Origin: Anaerolineaceae bacterium
Lineage (GTDB): Bacteria; Chloroflexota; Anaerolineae; Aggregatilineales; Phototrophicaceae
NCBI GenBank assembly: GCA_007693385.1
Contig: REDR01000077.1
Coordinates: 1 to 61,901 of the forward strand
DNA: 61,901 nt
Direction: 5' to 3'
Of this stretch, positions 33,401 through 40,935 are shown one piece after another. Both the position numbers and the translations under genes were made by a program. The notes under the pieces are model-generated. The model had not been told where the DNA came from and did not search any database. It saw nothing but the letters and a program-made list of their open reading frames with translations. Within the stretch, counting starts at the first letter, position 1. The number at the start of each line of letters is the position of its first letter.

Positions 33401-34589
33401 TGCCCTGCGGCACCGGCTCATCTTCATCGAAGCGGACGGTTTGCTCCATGCGGTAGGCGGAGCGCCCGGGCACGGTGGCTTGATCGTCGTCTAGCGGCAC
33501 CTGACGCGGCAGGGGCATATCGCCGTATTGTCGCCCGCCTTCCGGTTCGCTGTATTCGCCATAGGTCGATCCCGTGCCGGTCTGTTGCTGGTCGGGCAGA
33601 TACGGCAGAGAGTCGAAGCCGTCGCCCTGATTTTGCTGGATGCGTTGCTCCTTGAGGAAGACCTCCGGCGTGGCCTCCACCCAGTTGTTGCCGTCCGCCT
33701 GATACCAGCGATCATCATTGACGCCCATCATCCACCATACTTGATCGTCGTCAAGCACCATCTTATCGCGCAGGGCGGCTGTATAATCTTCTTGCGACAT
33801 CTGCCCGGCCTGTACTTGCTGGCGCATCTGCCGCACCGCGTTCTCGGTGTCGCGGTATTTTTTCAGCAGGACGATCTCACGCGGGCTGAGTTCTTCCGGC
33901 GCGGCAGAGGGTTGCGCCGCCGATGCGCTGGTGCCCATCTGCTCTAGCTGGCGGCGGGCGTACTCGGCGGGGTCGTGCGCGTCGTCATCGACCACTTCGG
34001 CGTTGACTTCTTCGGTGTCACCGCTAGCGCCGATGTTGAGGCGCTCGGCGGGAGATAGCATCCCCACATCGAACTGATCGCTCTCGTCGTCGCGGCGGGC
34101 GGATAGCGCCAGATCGGGCGAAATCGGTGAGTCTTCGCCATGCTCCGCTTCGTGATCTTGATCGAGTTCCTGTAGCGCTACCAGTTCCGACCACGCGACC
34201 TTTTCCGGGTCTTCTTCGTCTTCTAGTTGCTCTAGCTGGAACATCAAATCTTCCGGCGCGAGCAGGGCTTTCTGGTCGGCGGTAGGCGCATCAGACGCGG
34301 CGATCATGTCCTCCGGTGGCCGGATGTCGTCGGCCTGACGGTCGTCGGCCTGACGGTCGTCCTCTGGCGCGGGCGTATCGCTCCGCACGTTGATGTCTAG
34401 CGTGTCTTGCTCATCAAACGGGGTGTCGTCTTGATCGGGACGATGCCAGCCGCTTTCGTCCGACTCGCCGTCAAGATCAGGCAAGGCCGGTACGCGCCGC
34501 CAGCCGACGCTCTCCTGTTCGTCTTCCTGCTTGCGCCAGTCGCCGTCGTTTTCCGGTTTACGCCATAGACCTTCGTTTGAATCCGCCAT
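30402..34589 (-). CDS. PBP1A-like protein with replaced catalytic residues
   Basis: 1395 residues. About 1-460 is an acidic, repetitive cytoplasmic region with a Trp-rich patch near 290-310. There is one membrane helix (about 467-490), a GT51 glycosyltransferase fold (about 505-730), a transpeptidase fold (about 815-1110), an Ig-like domain (about 1235-1330) and a Pro/Thr-rich tail. The GT51 motif EDxxF reads SDPDF (Ser554 for Glu). Transpeptidase motifs are SxxK to Asp859-x2-Lys862, SxN to Gln926-x-Asn928, and KTG to Met1059-TG. Spacing and surrounding sequence (IKPIIYAMAFE; LNIPAVKLL; TGTSEGSRDLWTIGF) are otherwise well kept. It is therefore likely a non-enzymatic scaffold or regulator in wall growth. 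A TATAAT-like -10 (34652-34657, minus) precedes it. Confidence 0.85.
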   Translation of the reverse strand: MADSNEGLWRKPENDGDWRKQEDEQESVGWRRVPALPDLDGESDESGWHRPDQDDTPFDEQDTLDINVRSDTPAPEDDRQADDRQADDIRPPEDMIAASDAPTADQKALLAPEDLMFQLEQLEDEEDPEKVAWSELVALQELDQDHEAEHGEDSPISPDLALSARRDDESDQFDVGMLSPAERLNIGASGDTEEVNAEVVDDDAHDPAEYARRQLEQMGTSASAAQPSAAPEELSPREIVLLKKYRDTENAVRQMRQQVQAGQMSQEDYTAALRDKMVLDDDQVWWMMGVNDDRWYQADGNNWVEATPEVFLKEQRIQQNQGDGFDSLPYLPDQQQTGTGSTYGEYSEPEGGRQYGDMPLPRQVPLDDDQATVPGRSAYRMEQTVRFDEDEPVPQGTATMPSPAHADGGTVMAEPVGYGSAGGVSSAYEQTEPPDYEYDEYDEGEVYEKARERARRSAVRNFSLVGALVAGLILLVAGGFVGMAILWYQNVANEWEERVAGLATMEREDTFQTVVLLDRDGNQIAELSRGGDVRRPVTLNEVSPYFIHALLSLSDPDFYEASEWGFTTRLGAFWSNLVAGSPEVETSPITLELARSLVLRDRQFVNEDERRMHEQVVANELTRQYTRAQLLEFYINDVLFFGNQNHGVEAATRFYFERDDLVNSAAELTYPQAALLAVITRSPTALNPITNREAALDQMRGAMQTMADVGCITFASSPLPAGGAPQLCISDSDVNSPQSALDQSRVIRYLRTQVRGTTSDFPHFVTLVQDLLQETFGEDIYRRGYRVTTTLDRGLQAQAEEALARRVAELRPNGVDTGAIMVTDPRNGAILALVGSPDYDDESVSGQEDKASTFRLPADVIKPIIYAMAFEGLDRDASGSLSPNEYITPATILWDVPTAFPDGTAIRNAGGAINGAVSARFALGNQLNIPAVKLLANFGGAERFRIYAERMGIEFAADATFRTDAALGTTEVQLNDLMQVYGAIANNGNMFELAAIESITDANNNPIPVPSNLTPQPNRVISPEVAYLLQSILSDNSARQPRFPSDSPLVVPNVRTGVMTGTSEGSRDLWTIGFSTNRVVGVWLGNNNRDPVLNNLTGFNATAPLWNQVMRNAVSGTETGSFQRPGGVLQAQGCLDTGTVPPGNNCARIGNVEFITDRRPPAPDGDESFIVTREIDTWSGLIANNNCPDNRDTRQFANIDDPTAIAWLNRTQQGQQYARRIGLPTPVEAPPTQSCDVNVVIPTARISSPQGSQTVQGEVPIRGQVGEREFRQFEVQIALEGTNDFRTITTSTSPLPEADSTLTVWDTTSYNNGAYTIRLWVRANNANDGFVYRTVSNVIVNNPEPTPTPVPTATEPPPPTDPPPPTFAPVDTPLPFDELPPADEGGGFIVPEDED
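34326..34355. repeat. 15-bp tandem duplication inside the PBP-like gene
   Basis: GTCGTCGGCCTGACG occurs twice in direct succession and partly a third time, encoding the DDRQA repeat in the acidic cytoplasmic region. It is in frame and points to slippage in a disordered segment. Confidence 0.9.
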
Positions 34590-34710
34590 AAAACCAGCCC
34601 CTATAGGTCGCTATTTGCCAACACATGACAAACCGTAACAGAACTTCTTAGATTATACAACATTCCGGCGGAACGCACGACTGCCGCATATTTTCGCGCC
34701 GTGTTGGGCG

Positions 34711-35472
34711 TTATGGATTTTCTCGCGTCGGGATGCTCTGCCAGTATGCCTGCACCATCTCACGGGCATAAGCATACATGCCCGCCTCAACTTCTGCCAG
34801 TGATTGACGCGGGACGTTCTGCCACAATCGCGTCTGGATCGCGGTGGGCGAATCCAGAATGCGGCGCATCTGGTCGGGCGTCTTGCCGATGCGCCCGCCG
34901 AATATGGTCAGGGTGCGGCTGTCGCCACCGTCGCATATCTGCTCATGGATTAAATCGCGCCATGAACGCAGGGTGTCATCGCCCATGAACGGCAACCAGC
35001 CGTCCGGCTCGGCGCGACGGAGCGCGGGCGCTTGCCACGATTCCAGCCGGTCATAGTCGCGCTCGTCCATGTGAATCAGGATGATGTGGAGCATGTAATA
35101 GCGCTCTTGCTGGTCGCTCCATTCGCGCAGGGCGAAATGTGGATAGGTCATGTTGGTCGTCCAGTGTTCATCGACGGACAAGTGCGCCACGTATCCGGCG
35201 ACGAAAGCGCGATGATCGACCTGTGCCGGCGCTCGTAGATGCGGATGCGCGTCTAGCATGGTTTCGTGTGGCGGTTGCTCGATGGGGACGCCGTATTGAT
35301 AGAAATGCGTATCGGCGCGGGCGGTACCGGCGTTCACCCGCGCATCCGCCGCCACACTGCCCAGCAGAAACGCGCCGCGCTCCGCGTTGAGGTCATCGCG
35401 GACGGCGGGCGGCAGTTGCGGATCGTCTAATAAGCGCTGGGCGATTTCCAGATGGGTGAACGGCGTTGGCAT
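34711..35472 (-). CDS. Zinc-dependent phospholipase C-like protein
   Basis: 253 residues, with no signal peptide seen. The N-terminus PTPFTHLEIAQRLL and the motifs GSVAADARV, DTHFYQYG and AGYVAHLSVDEHW follow the metal-ligand pattern (His/Asp) of the bacterial zinc-dependent phospholipase C / S1-P1-like helical fold. Many Chloroflexota and Firmicutes homologues are annotated this way without experimental proof. Whether it acts on phospholipids is unknown. It is 15 bp downstream of the GNAT gene and probably co-transcribed. Confidence 0.65.
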   Translation of the reverse strand: MPTPFTHLEIAQRLLDDPQLPPAVRDDLNAERGAFLLGSVAADARVNAGTARADTHFYQYGVPIEQPPHETMLDAHPHLRAPAQVDHRAFVAGYVAHLSVDEHWTTNMTYPHFALREWSDQQERYYMLHIILIHMDERDYDRLESWQAPALRRAEPDGWLPFMGDDTLRSWRDLIHEQICDGGDSRTLTIFGGRIGKTPDQMRRILDSPTAIQTRLWQNVPRQSLAEVEAGMYAYAREMVQAYWQSIPTRENP

Positions 35473-35487
35473 GATATTTTAACTCTC

Positions 35488-36243
35488 TTATTCTCGATAT
35501 AAGTCATTTTCAACCGCGCTGACCGCATCACGCCAGCGTGGTAGGTCGCCGCCCAATATGCGGCCTAGCTGGTCATTGAAGCGGCGGGCTACCGGCCAAT
35601 CGCTGACCCACAGGTGATAGTAGCGCGGCCAGTCGTGCGCGTCCAGCCTGTGGACATGATCGCCCAGATACGGCACTTTGCCCGCTGTCACTTCCCAGCC
35701 CGGCCCGACATGGCGCATCGCCCCGTCATCTTGCCGCCACGCGAACAAACTGCTGAGATACGGCAGATGATCCCAGCCGACCAGTCGCCAATCCAGCTTG
35801 AGCAACAACGGACTCGCCCCGATACCGACGGTCATCGTCATGATAAACGCCGACGGCGTGCGGAAAGCGGCGTATAGCGTGCGCCGGAAGAACATCGCCA
35901 GCCCGCGCCCGCGCCAGTCGGGATGCGTCCAGCCCGTCGCGCCTTCGTAGATGTCGATGGGTGGCAGTGTGATTCCCACCGCGCCCGCCATCCGTAGGCG
36001 GATTTCAGCGTCGATGACCTGTATCAGGCTGGAATAATGCACGATCTGGCGATCATCCGGCGACCACACCACGCCCGCACGTCCGGCGGTCAGCCGCGCC
36101 GCCAACACCCGCGCCGGATACGGACTCAGCGCCGCTTCCTGCGCGACATTGGCCGCGAGATTTTGCCATGCGGCGGGCGGGATTTCGGTTTGTGGCGCGT
36201 GTGTCAGTGTGCCATCAGGGGCAGGGGTGTAAATGTATATCAC
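35488..36243 (-). CDS. GNAT-family N-acetyltransferase
   Basis: 251 residues from a GTG. The acetyl-CoA loop is WRGRGLAMFFRRTLYAAF at about residue 112-130, preceded by the beta4 strand. The C-terminal half contains hydrophobic, aromatic segments typical of small-molecule acetyltransferases. The substrate is unknown. There is no strong ribosome site; AAGGTAG lies 12 bases upstream. A piece of the 73-bp repeat family lies just upstream. Confidence 0.7.
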   Translation of the reverse strand: MIYIYTPAPDGTLTHAPQTEIPPAAWQNLAANVAQEAALSPYPARVLAARLTAGRAGVVWSPDDRQIVHYSSLIQVIDAEIRLRMAGAVGITLPPIDIYEGATGWTHPDWRGRGLAMFFRRTLYAAFRTPSAFIMTMTVGIGASPLLLKLDWRLVGWDHLPYLSSLFAWRQDDGAMRHVGPGWEVTAGKVPYLGDHVHRLDAHDWPRYYHLWVSDWPVARRFNDQLGRILGGDLPRWRDAVSAVENDLYRE

Positions 36244-36306
36244 AGTTGGGGGCTACCTTTTTTAATGCAGATAAAAATCGTCGTCTCATTTTTCCGATGG
36301 CCTGTC

Positions 36307-36330
36307 GGGGCGTAGCGTGCTACGCTCCCC
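36307..36330. repeat. Dispersed palindrome, GTAGC module
   Basis: GGGGCGTAGCGTGCTACGCTCCCC, an imperfect palindrome between the GNAT and TIR/DarT-like genes. Positions 36249-36262 upstream carry a fragment of the other repeat family (GGCTACCTTTTTTA). Confidence 0.75.
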
Positions 36331-36343
36331 AACGCGGGCGCAC

Positions 36344-37765
36344 CTAACGCACCGGCGCTATGTGACGGCCTTCATAAACCAGCGTATCATCCAGATATAA
36401 GCGCAGGGCGTATCCCTCCGATAGGCCGAACGCGGTGAAATCTATGGAGAGGTCATCTTCAATCCGCATATCATCCAGCGTTATCTCATGGATTAGCGAT
36501 CTGGTCTTGATCTCCATGCGGATGTCGAACGCGCCGCAACCCTCCGCCGTGTGCGGCTGATTAAAGCGGAAAAGTGCCCCTGTTTCGCTGAGCGTCACGT
36601 CCTGCACATATAGCCATTGTTCATGAAACAGGCGGTAGTCGTCGCGGGCGGTCAGGTATTCGCCCCAGCGCTTACGGGCGGATGGCGATAGCTGGTGATG
36701 CAACGTCTGGTATTCCGCCGCCGAACGACACCACACATAGCGCAGATGCGCCGCTAAATCCAGCGCGTGCGGCACGATGATCTGAGCGCGGCGGGCGGAT
36801 AACACCTCGTCGCGTTCCGGTGTGCTGAACCACGAGTCATGATAGATGCGGTCAAACGGCAGATCACGGAAGGCGGACGCCGAGCCAAACGTGCGCGGGC
36901 GGCGGTTGATGTCGCCCTCGCTGAAGCGGGTGAGCGGCAATGTGATGACGCTCTCCATGTCGAACACCAGATAAACCGGCACGGCGCAATGGTTGGCCGG
37001 ACGTTGCGCGGCGGGGCGCACCCCCTCACAGCCGAATAAATCCGGCGTGCGCGGGCGGAAGTACAGCCGGACGGTATGCTCCCAACCGTCACGGGCACGC
37101 TGGGACTGTGGCTTGAGCGCTCCGGCTTCCAGTATCTCGACGGCCTGCGGCAGATCAAAATAGGTGAAGGCGAAGTACGTCCACCAGTAGCGCTCACCGA
37201 GCCACGGCTCGCCGCGCAGATCGTTGAGGTAGCGGCGAAAGCCGTTGGCGTCGCGCTTCAGGCCGAAGGCGGGCGTGTGTCCGCCGGACTTCGGCGGCAA
37301 ATTCGGGCGGGAGGCGGCCAGCATCGCCGCGCTATCCTCCGGCGGCAGATGGCCGCTGACGATCATCCGCGCCAGATCAGCGAAGGCGGAATCGTAGTGC
37401 GCCATGTCGCAGAAATCGACATAGTTCGATGTTTCCAATTCAAGCGGGCGATCTGCATCGGCCTGCACCAGAATCGGGATGATGCGCTTACGCTTGCGTA
37501 GAGCGCGGGCTTGCTCCGCACGGCAGGTCGGCGAAATATAGGACGCATGGCTGAGTAGCGCCAGCACGATGTCGCAATTCTCAATCGCTTCTTCGATGTC
37601 GCGTGCCCACGTCGCGCCGGCCTCGATCTCGGCGGTATCCAGCCAAGCATCCTGACCGGCGTCGTTGAGGTCAAGCCGTAGCCGTAACGCTAACGGGGTA
37701 GCATCCTCCCGCGCATACGAGATAAAAATGCGGTAAGAGCCACTCGGCCAGTTATCGTTACCCAT
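36344..37765 (-). CDS. TIR domain fused to a DarT-like ADP-ribosyltransferase domain
   Basis: 473 residues from an ATG with an excellent AGGAGGA site. Residues 11-135 are a TIR domain (YRIFISYARED; WLDTAEIEAGATW; LALLSHASYISPTC) with the probable NADase glutamate present as Glu84 (CRAEQ). Residues of about 195-345 match the DarT/DUF4433 fold in order: FTYFDLPQAVEILEAGAL, VRLYFRPRTPDLF, then FDRIYHDSWFSTPERDE and ARRAQIIVP. In characterised DarT the last strand reads like RQAEFLV with the catalytic Glu; here it is Gln328. The early His and Asn of the NAD pocket appear to be Tyr and Asp. Residues 350-473 are an unrecognised beta-rich domain. No DarG macrodomain gene is nearby. It is preceded by the secreted repeat protein gene 32 bp upstream, so the two probably share a transcript. 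Confidence 0.7.
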   Translation of the reverse strand: MGNDNWPSGSYRIFISYAREDATPLALRLRLDLNDAGQDAWLDTAEIEAGATWARDIEEAIENCDIVLALLSHASYISPTCRAEQARALRKRKRIIPILVQADADRPLELETSNYVDFCDMAHYDSAFADLARMIVSGHLPPEDSAAMLAASRPNLPPKSGGHTPAFGLKRDANGFRRYLNDLRGEPWLGERYWWTYFAFTYFDLPQAVEILEAGALKPQSQRARDGWEHTVRLYFRPRTPDLFGCEGVRPAAQRPANHCAVPVYLVFDMESVITLPLTRFSEGDINRRPRTFGSASAFRDLPFDRIYHDSWFSTPERDEVLSARRAQIIVPHALDLAAHLRYVWCRSAAEYQTLHHQLSPSARKRWGEYLTARDDYRLFHEQWLYVQDVTLSETGALFRFNQPHTAEGCGAFDIRMEIKTRSLIHEITLDDMRIEDDLSIDFTAFGLSEGYALRLYLDDTLVYEGRHIAPVR

Positions 37766-37797
37766 GCGTCCTCCTCTATCTTGCGACGTTGCCGCCA

Positions 37798-39558
37798 TCA
37801 GCGCAATGTCGGATCGCTGATCCAGATGTCGGGCGAGATGAAACTCTCGCCTTCGACGACGACTTCCGTCGAATAGCCGTAGCTGACTTCATACACGTTC
37901 AAGCCTTCAAACACGCCGACTACCGGCTTGAATACGCCGAGCGTCTGGTCGAGTACGCTGTTGACCGGCTCACAATTGATCTGTGCCGTCTCCGCGCAGA
38001 TTTCCAGCGCGACCTGCACCGCGCCCGCCTCCGGACGATCCAGCAAGTAAGTCACGCGGATGTGGTTCCATGAAACCTGCGTCTTGCCAGTGGTTTCGCG
38101 CACTTCTTCGACGGTCTGCACGTCGGGGACGGCTGTCCCCGCGCCCAGCACCAGACGTTCCACCGCGCTACCGCCGCGTGGGGTCGGCGTCGGTCCCGGC
38201 CCGTTACACCATGAGGCGTTGCAATAGGTCAACGGGCGCACGCCGTCCAGCGTGGGCAGGCGGGCGAATACGTCGGGGTCGAGATCGGTGAAGCGGCGGT
38301 CAATGAACACGCCGAAGTCTTGATCGATGCCGGTGACGTACATCATCGTTGATTCCTGAAAGTTGCGATACCATGCGCGGAAGCGTGTGCCCGGCGGCAT
38401 CGCCCCCATGTAGTCCAACGCGCCCACGTCGAGAAACGCCCACGCGAATTCAGCTTCGCCGGAGAACACACGATCACGCGGGTCGTCGATCAACTCGCGG
38501 AAGTCCTCCGTCGGCGGGTTGTCGGCGTAGTTGTTCACCTGCTGATTGAACGCGGTGCAGAATTGCGCGGTGGTGCGTTCGCCCACATCACGATTGGGCG
38601 AGAAGCCGAACAGGTCGCCCAATATCGCGCTCAGCGCTTGTGTCAACGGCTCACAGCGCAGGGTGGAGTCTTGTCCTTGCCAGCTACCCGGGCGGATGCC
38701 ATCACCCAGCGCTTCGTCGGTCATCGTCTCTAGATTGTAGCGCAGATTGAAGAACGAAATCGCCAGCGAATCCGGGATGTAACGCGCCCAACCGGACGGG
38801 CGGCCTAGCCCTTGAAAGATGACATTGGCGAGAATCTCGATGTCGGTGTTGAGGTCTTGCTCTAATGATGGGCTATCTTCGATGAAGCCGATCCAGTCGG
38901 CGGGGCGCTCGTTGACGCCCAGCACATCATTTGCGGTGCGTTCCAGATCGCCACGCGCCGCGATGAAGCGCTCCTGCAAAGAGCCGAAGTCGAAGCCCTC
39001 AATCGGCGATAACGACACGCGGATTAACTCGCCTTCGAGTTCAAAGCGCAGTTGATCGCAGTAGTCCGGCTCGCCCTGATCGGTGAGCGGGCGCACTTCG
39101 TACAGCGCCTCAACATAGCGGATGATGTTCTGCACCGTGCGCGAACAGCGATTGATCGGCGGAGCGCCGTTCCAGCCCACCGGACGATCCACCGCCGAAG
39201 CGAACACCGTATCGGCGGTTAGCTCCAGATCATGGCGGATGTTGCGCGACAGCAGGAACGGGTCGAAGGTGGTCGCGCCGAACCAGCGTTCAGGCCGTTC
39301 GCCCGCGCCGAATACTTCTTCGGCCAGTATTTCGTTGTCATACCACAGATCGGCGACGAATGTATTCGTCGTCAGGTCGAAGTTAAACGTCCACGTATCC
39401 GGGCGCACGCCTTCGCCCAGCGCTTCGTTCGCGGTCAATTCTAAGTCGTTGCGTGCCTGCAAGATGAACAACTCGAACAGATCAGCCTGACGCATCGGCG
39501 CCGCCCAGACCATCACCGTACCTGCCCATATCGCTATCAAGATTGCTAATCGTCGCAT
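37798..39558 (-). CDS. Secreted protein with six DLExxA-RPxxW repeats
   Basis: 586 residues with a signal peptide (MRRLAILIAIWAGTVMVWAA). Residues 33-283 contain six diverged copies of a unit of about 24 residues, of the form R-x-DLELTAnxxLGxGxRPxxW. Clear copies begin near 33, 69, 102, 189, 225 and 260 (e.g. RNDLELTANEALGEGVRPDTW). Disulfide-type cysteines are scattered, and a Pro/Thr linker (about 446-451) leads to a beta-rich C-terminal domain. I do not recognise the family. GAGG lies about 9 bases before the ATG, and a TATAAT (minus, 39596-39601) may be its -10. It is the probable first gene of an operon with the TIR/DarT-like fusion. Confidence 0.7.
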   Translation of the reverse strand: MRRLAILIAIWAGTVMVWAAPMRQADLFELFILQARNDLELTANEALGEGVRPDTWTFNFDLTTNTFVADLWYDNEILAEEVFGAGERPERWFGATTFDPFLLSRNIRHDLELTADTVFASAVDRPVGWNGAPPINRCSRTVQNIIRYVEALYEVRPLTDQGEPDYCDQLRFELEGELIRVSLSPIEGFDFGSLQERFIAARGDLERTANDVLGVNERPADWIGFIEDSPSLEQDLNTDIEILANVIFQGLGRPSGWARYIPDSLAISFFNLRYNLETMTDEALGDGIRPGSWQGQDSTLRCEPLTQALSAILGDLFGFSPNRDVGERTTAQFCTAFNQQVNNYADNPPTEDFRELIDDPRDRVFSGEAEFAWAFLDVGALDYMGAMPPGTRFRAWYRNFQESTMMYVTGIDQDFGVFIDRRFTDLDPDVFARLPTLDGVRPLTYCNASWCNGPGPTPTPRGGSAVERLVLGAGTAVPDVQTVEEVRETTGKTQVSWNHIRVTYLLDRPEAGAVQVALEICAETAQINCEPVNSVLDQTLGVFKPVVGVFEGLNVYEVSYGYSTEVVVEGESFISPDIWISDPTLR

Positions 39559-39639
39559 CGTGCCATCCTCACACCGCTAATCACCAACTTCTCACATTAT
39601 ACACCGCACATGGTCATCCGGCATGTGGCTGATGTCGGC

Positions 39640-39656
39640 TATTTTATGATAAAATA
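39640..39656. promoter_or_regulatory. Palindrome TATTTTAT-G-ATAAAATA before flavodoxin
   Basis: Perfect 8-1-8 inverted repeat 43 bp before the flavodoxin ATG, overlapping a possible -10 (GATAAAAT). The 7-1-7 form ATTTTAT-G-ATAAAAT resembles Fur/PerR-family operators. Iron control of flavodoxin is common, so a Fur-type site is a reasonable guess. Confidence 0.45.
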
Positions 39657-39698
39657 TGCGATGTATCGACCATCTATGAGCGACGGAGTGATTATTCT

Positions 39699-40232
39699 AT
39701 GGCAAAAGTGGGTTTATTCTTTGGAAGCAGTACCGGCAATACCGAAGCCGTCTCTTACCAGATCAAGCAGGAGATGGACACGCACGACGGCTGGGAAGTG
39801 GACGTTCACAACATCGGCTCATCCACGCCGGAAAAGTTGATGGAATACGACTATCTCATCATGGGCATCCCGACATGGAATACCGGCGAACTACAGGACG
39901 ACTGGGATATTTTCCTGCCGAACTTCGCCAATATGGATATGTCCGGTAAGAAAGTGGCGATGTTCGGGCTGGGCGATCAAAACGGCTACGGCTACAACTT
40001 CCTTGATGCGCTCGGCATTCTGGCCGATGAGGTGATGAAGTCCGGCGCTTACGTGATCGGCCTGTGGAAGAGCGACACTTATCAGTTTGAGGAGAGCAAA
40101 GCCACCATCGAAGATCATTTTCTGGGGCTGGGTGTCGATCAAGAAGGTCAGGAAGAGATGACCACCAACCGCATCAAAACGTGGGTGGCGCAGGTCATCG
40201 AGCAGTTTAACACCAACTACGAACCGGCCTAA
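39699..40232 (+). CDS. Flavodoxin (long-chain)
   Basis: 177 residues. It has the FMN phosphate loop GSSTGNTEAV (8-17), the YDYLIMGIPTWNTGE segment with the first stacking aromatic, and the 90s loop GLGDQNGYGYNF with the second. The extra segment after residue about 115 marks the long-chain class. It is a one-electron carrier that can replace ferredoxin when iron is scarce. A palindromic operator-like site lies upstream, and a shared terminator lies downstream toward the cold-shock gene. Confidence 0.95.
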   Translation: MAKVGLFFGSSTGNTEAVSYQIKQEMDTHDGWEVDVHNIGSSTPEKLMEYDYLIMGIPTWNTGELQDDWDIFLPNFANMDMSGKKVAMFGLGDQNGYGYNFLDALGILADEVMKSGAYVIGLWKSDTYQFEESKATIEDHFLGLGVDQEGQEEMTTNRIKTWVAQVIEQFNTNYEPA

Positions 40233-40292
40233 GCCTGCAAGATTCTTTCGTCGCGTTCTAAATTCTGCACGCGATATTGTGACGAGAATCAA

Positions 40293-40321
40293 AGCCGCCG
40301 TCCTAGTCTAGGACGGCGGCT
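40293..40321. terminator. Bidirectional terminator between flavodoxin and csp
   Basis: Perfect 13-bp stem AGCCGCCGTCCTA / TAGGACGGCGGCT with a 3-nt loop (GTC), A-rich on the left and T-rich on the right. It serves both convergent genes. Confidence 0.85.
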
Positions 40322-40353
40322 ATTTGTTGTTTATCTATGCAAGCGCTGGTCGC

Positions 40354-40566
40354 TTATTTGATAAGCGTTACCGAGCTGGCCTGATTGCCCTTCTTGCCCT
40401 GCGTAATCTCGAACTCGACCTGAGCGCCCTCTTCGAGGGAACGATAGCCCGAGCCTTGAATTTCGGAATAGTGGACGAAGAGGTCTTCACCGCTCTCCTG
40501 GGAGATAAAGCCGTAGCCTTTTTCAGCGTTGAACCACTTCACGGTACCTTGAACACGATTTGACAT
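40354..40566 (-). CDS. Cold-shock protein (CspA family)
   Basis: 70 residues, a single S1-like OB fold. RNP1 is KGYGFI and RNP2 is DLFVHY; the N-terminus is QGTVKWFN. It is a single-strand RNA/DNA chaperone. CAGGAG lies about 10 bases before the ATG. The long leader upstream (to a possible -10 near 40702-40709) is typical of cold-regulated csp genes. Its nearest upstream neighbour on the same strand is a Balon-like ribosome factor. Confidence 0.96.
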   Translation of the reverse strand: MSNRVQGTVKWFNAEKGYGFISQESGEDLFVHYSEIQGSGYRSLEEGAQVEFEITQGKKGNQASSVTLIK

Positions 40567-40903
40567 TTTTTCTGACTCCTGAGTAACTGGGTCCTGCTAT
40601 AGTCGTTGCACACACAAAATCCCCTTACGTCAGGAAGCCTGCGACACGTACGGGTTGTTAAGGCGCATTTGCTTGAACAAACCGCACTTAGAACTGAAGG
40701 TGTTATATAGCAAACTGCACTTCATCCAATCGGGACTATCGGGTGCTTAAACCATTGCATCAATGTAGTCGGGGCTTCATTGCCCACAGGTAAAACTACA
40801 CTGCGTCTACATCCTACCATAGTAAATCGTAGATTGCTAGTCATTTGATGAAATTTGTTGAAATCAGGTGATTTTTGGTACTGGTAGCGGGATTTCGCAA
40901 TGT
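40567..40903 (-). promoter_or_regulatory. Leader and promoter region of csp
   Basis: 337 bp without a gene. A minus-strand TATATAAC box (40702-40709) would give a 5' leader of about 130 nt. I see no obvious strong hairpin. An open frame over 40722-41009 has no coding character. Confidence 0.35.
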
Positions 40904-40923
40904 GGGCGCAATGAATTGCGCCC
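40904..40923. repeat. Dispersed palindrome, CAAT module
   Basis: GGGCGCAATGAATTGCGCCC, then GCGTAAACGTCT, which carries part of the family's conserved flank. It lies just past the stop of the Balon-like gene and probably terminates it. Confidence 0.75.
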
Positions 40924-40935
40924 CCGCGTAAACGT

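Noticed and set aside
30402-34589. An ordinary bifunctional PBP1A
   Set aside because: Direct reading of codons shows Ser554, Asp859, Gln926 and Met1059 at the four key motif positions.
36344-37765. A DarTG toxin-antitoxin system
   Set aside because: No macrodomain gene is next to it, and the catalytic Glu is replaced, so an active DNA-modifying toxin is not supported.
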